Part shown: one piece after another, positions 5,615 to 5,754 of the stretch
Layout: the number at the start of each line of letters is the position of its first letter
Numbering within the stretch: the stretch's first letter is position 1
Source of the DNA: Candidatus Omnitrophota bacterium
Lineage (GTDB): Bacteria > Omnitrophota > Gorgyraeia > 1-14-0-20-64-10
DNA: 5,754 bases
Assembly (NCBI GenBank): GCA_023248095.1
Contig: JAHFFF010000110.1
Location: forward strand, 1 to 5,754
Reading direction: 5' to 3'
Position numbers and translations under genes: made by a program
Notes under the pieces: generated by a model
Database searches by the model: none
Seen by the model: only the letters and a program-made list of their open reading frames with translations
Told to the model about the DNA's origin: nothing

Positions 5615-5754
5615 TGCGGCCGGCCTTGCCCACCTTCTTGCGCAGATAATAGAGCTTGGCCCGGCGTACCTGGCCCTGTTTCACCAGCAAGATCTTTTCA
5701 ATAAAGGGGGAGTGCAGATAGAAGGTCCTCTCCACCCCCTCGCCGTAGCTGACC
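5532..5754 (-). CDS. rplS: 50S ribosomal protein L19, C-terminal part (5' end outside window)
   Basis: L19 sits at the interface of the 30S and 50S subunits. The in-frame sequence from the window edge reads VSYGEGVERTFYLHSP, then IEKILLVKQGQVRRAKLYYL and KVGKAGRIEERF, which matches the conserved C-terminal half of L19. The GTG at 5735 is an internal valine codon (GEGVERTF), not a start. After the point where most L19 proteins end (about RIEERF), the frame continues for about 22 residues rich in Pro, Thr, Ala and Glu, including two ETPA units ten residues apart. This tail is encoded by the same bases as the N-terminus of rnhB in another frame. The rest of the gene lies beyond 5754. Confidence 0.96.
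   Translation of the reverse strand, partial: VSYGEGVERTFYLHSPFIEKILLVKQGQVRRAKLYYLRKKVGKAGRIEERFGETPETPAAPPVRSETPAPTKA
5548..5588. repeat. Short direct repeat (11 bp, 30-bp period) in the rplS/rnhB overlap
   Basis: The plus-strand string GCCGGAGTCTC occurs at 5548-5558 and again at 5578-5588. The 30-base offset keeps the reading frame, so it yields the two ETPA units of the L19 tail and two RLR units (residues 10-12 and 21-23) of the RnhB N-terminus. It may be a small in-frame duplication that lengthened both protein ends, or chance. Confidence 0.4.

Overview
The window is one compact bacterial gene block. Every gene I can support lies on the minus strand, in the transcription order rplS (3' end only) - rnhB - yraN - fhs - fchA - folD - panB - mnmA (5' part only). 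No gap between genes exceeds 22 bases. Five of the seven junctions overlap, by 4 to 83 bases, so this reads as a long operon with translational coupling. I see no tRNA, rRNA, mobile element, CRISPR array, riboswitch or convincing terminator. The large open frames on the plus strand are GC-driven shadows of the minus-strand genes.

Right end (about 4600-5754): a housekeeping group with ribosomal protein L19, RNase HII and a YraN/UPF0102 putative nuclease, a common bacterial neighbourhood. The L19 tail and the RnhB N-terminus are encoded by the same bases in two frames.

Centre (about 1405-4580): a one-carbon module. Fhs attaches formate to tetrahydrofolate (THF), FchA is the candidate methenyl-THF cyclohydrolase, and FolD is the methylene-THF dehydrogenase. 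A good sigma70-type promoter sits at the yraN/fhs junction, so close to the fhs ATG that its transcript would be nearly leaderless.

Left end (1-1412): PanB uses 5,10-methylene-THF, the product of the preceding module, to make ketopantoate for coenzyme A. MnmA, a tRNA-uridine 2-thiolase, follows and runs off the window.

The main point of interest is FolD. The lysine needed for cyclohydrolase activity in bifunctional FolD enzymes is glutamine here, the neighbouring tyrosine is phenylalanine, and a folate-site aspartate is glutamate. A gene of the FchA/FTCD-C cyclohydrolase family lies directly upstream. The simplest reading is a split pathway: FolD kept only the dehydrogenase step and FchA does the cyclohydrolase step. 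Fhs and FchA also depart from their family consensus in conserved stretches.

The sequence is GC-rich (I estimate near 60%) with bacterial start signals (ATG, GTG, probably TTG). The fhs-fchA-folD order recalls acetogens and other anaerobes or autotrophs, but the protein variants are divergent. I cannot name a phylum; a deep-branching Gram-negative lineage such as Nitrospirota is only a guess.
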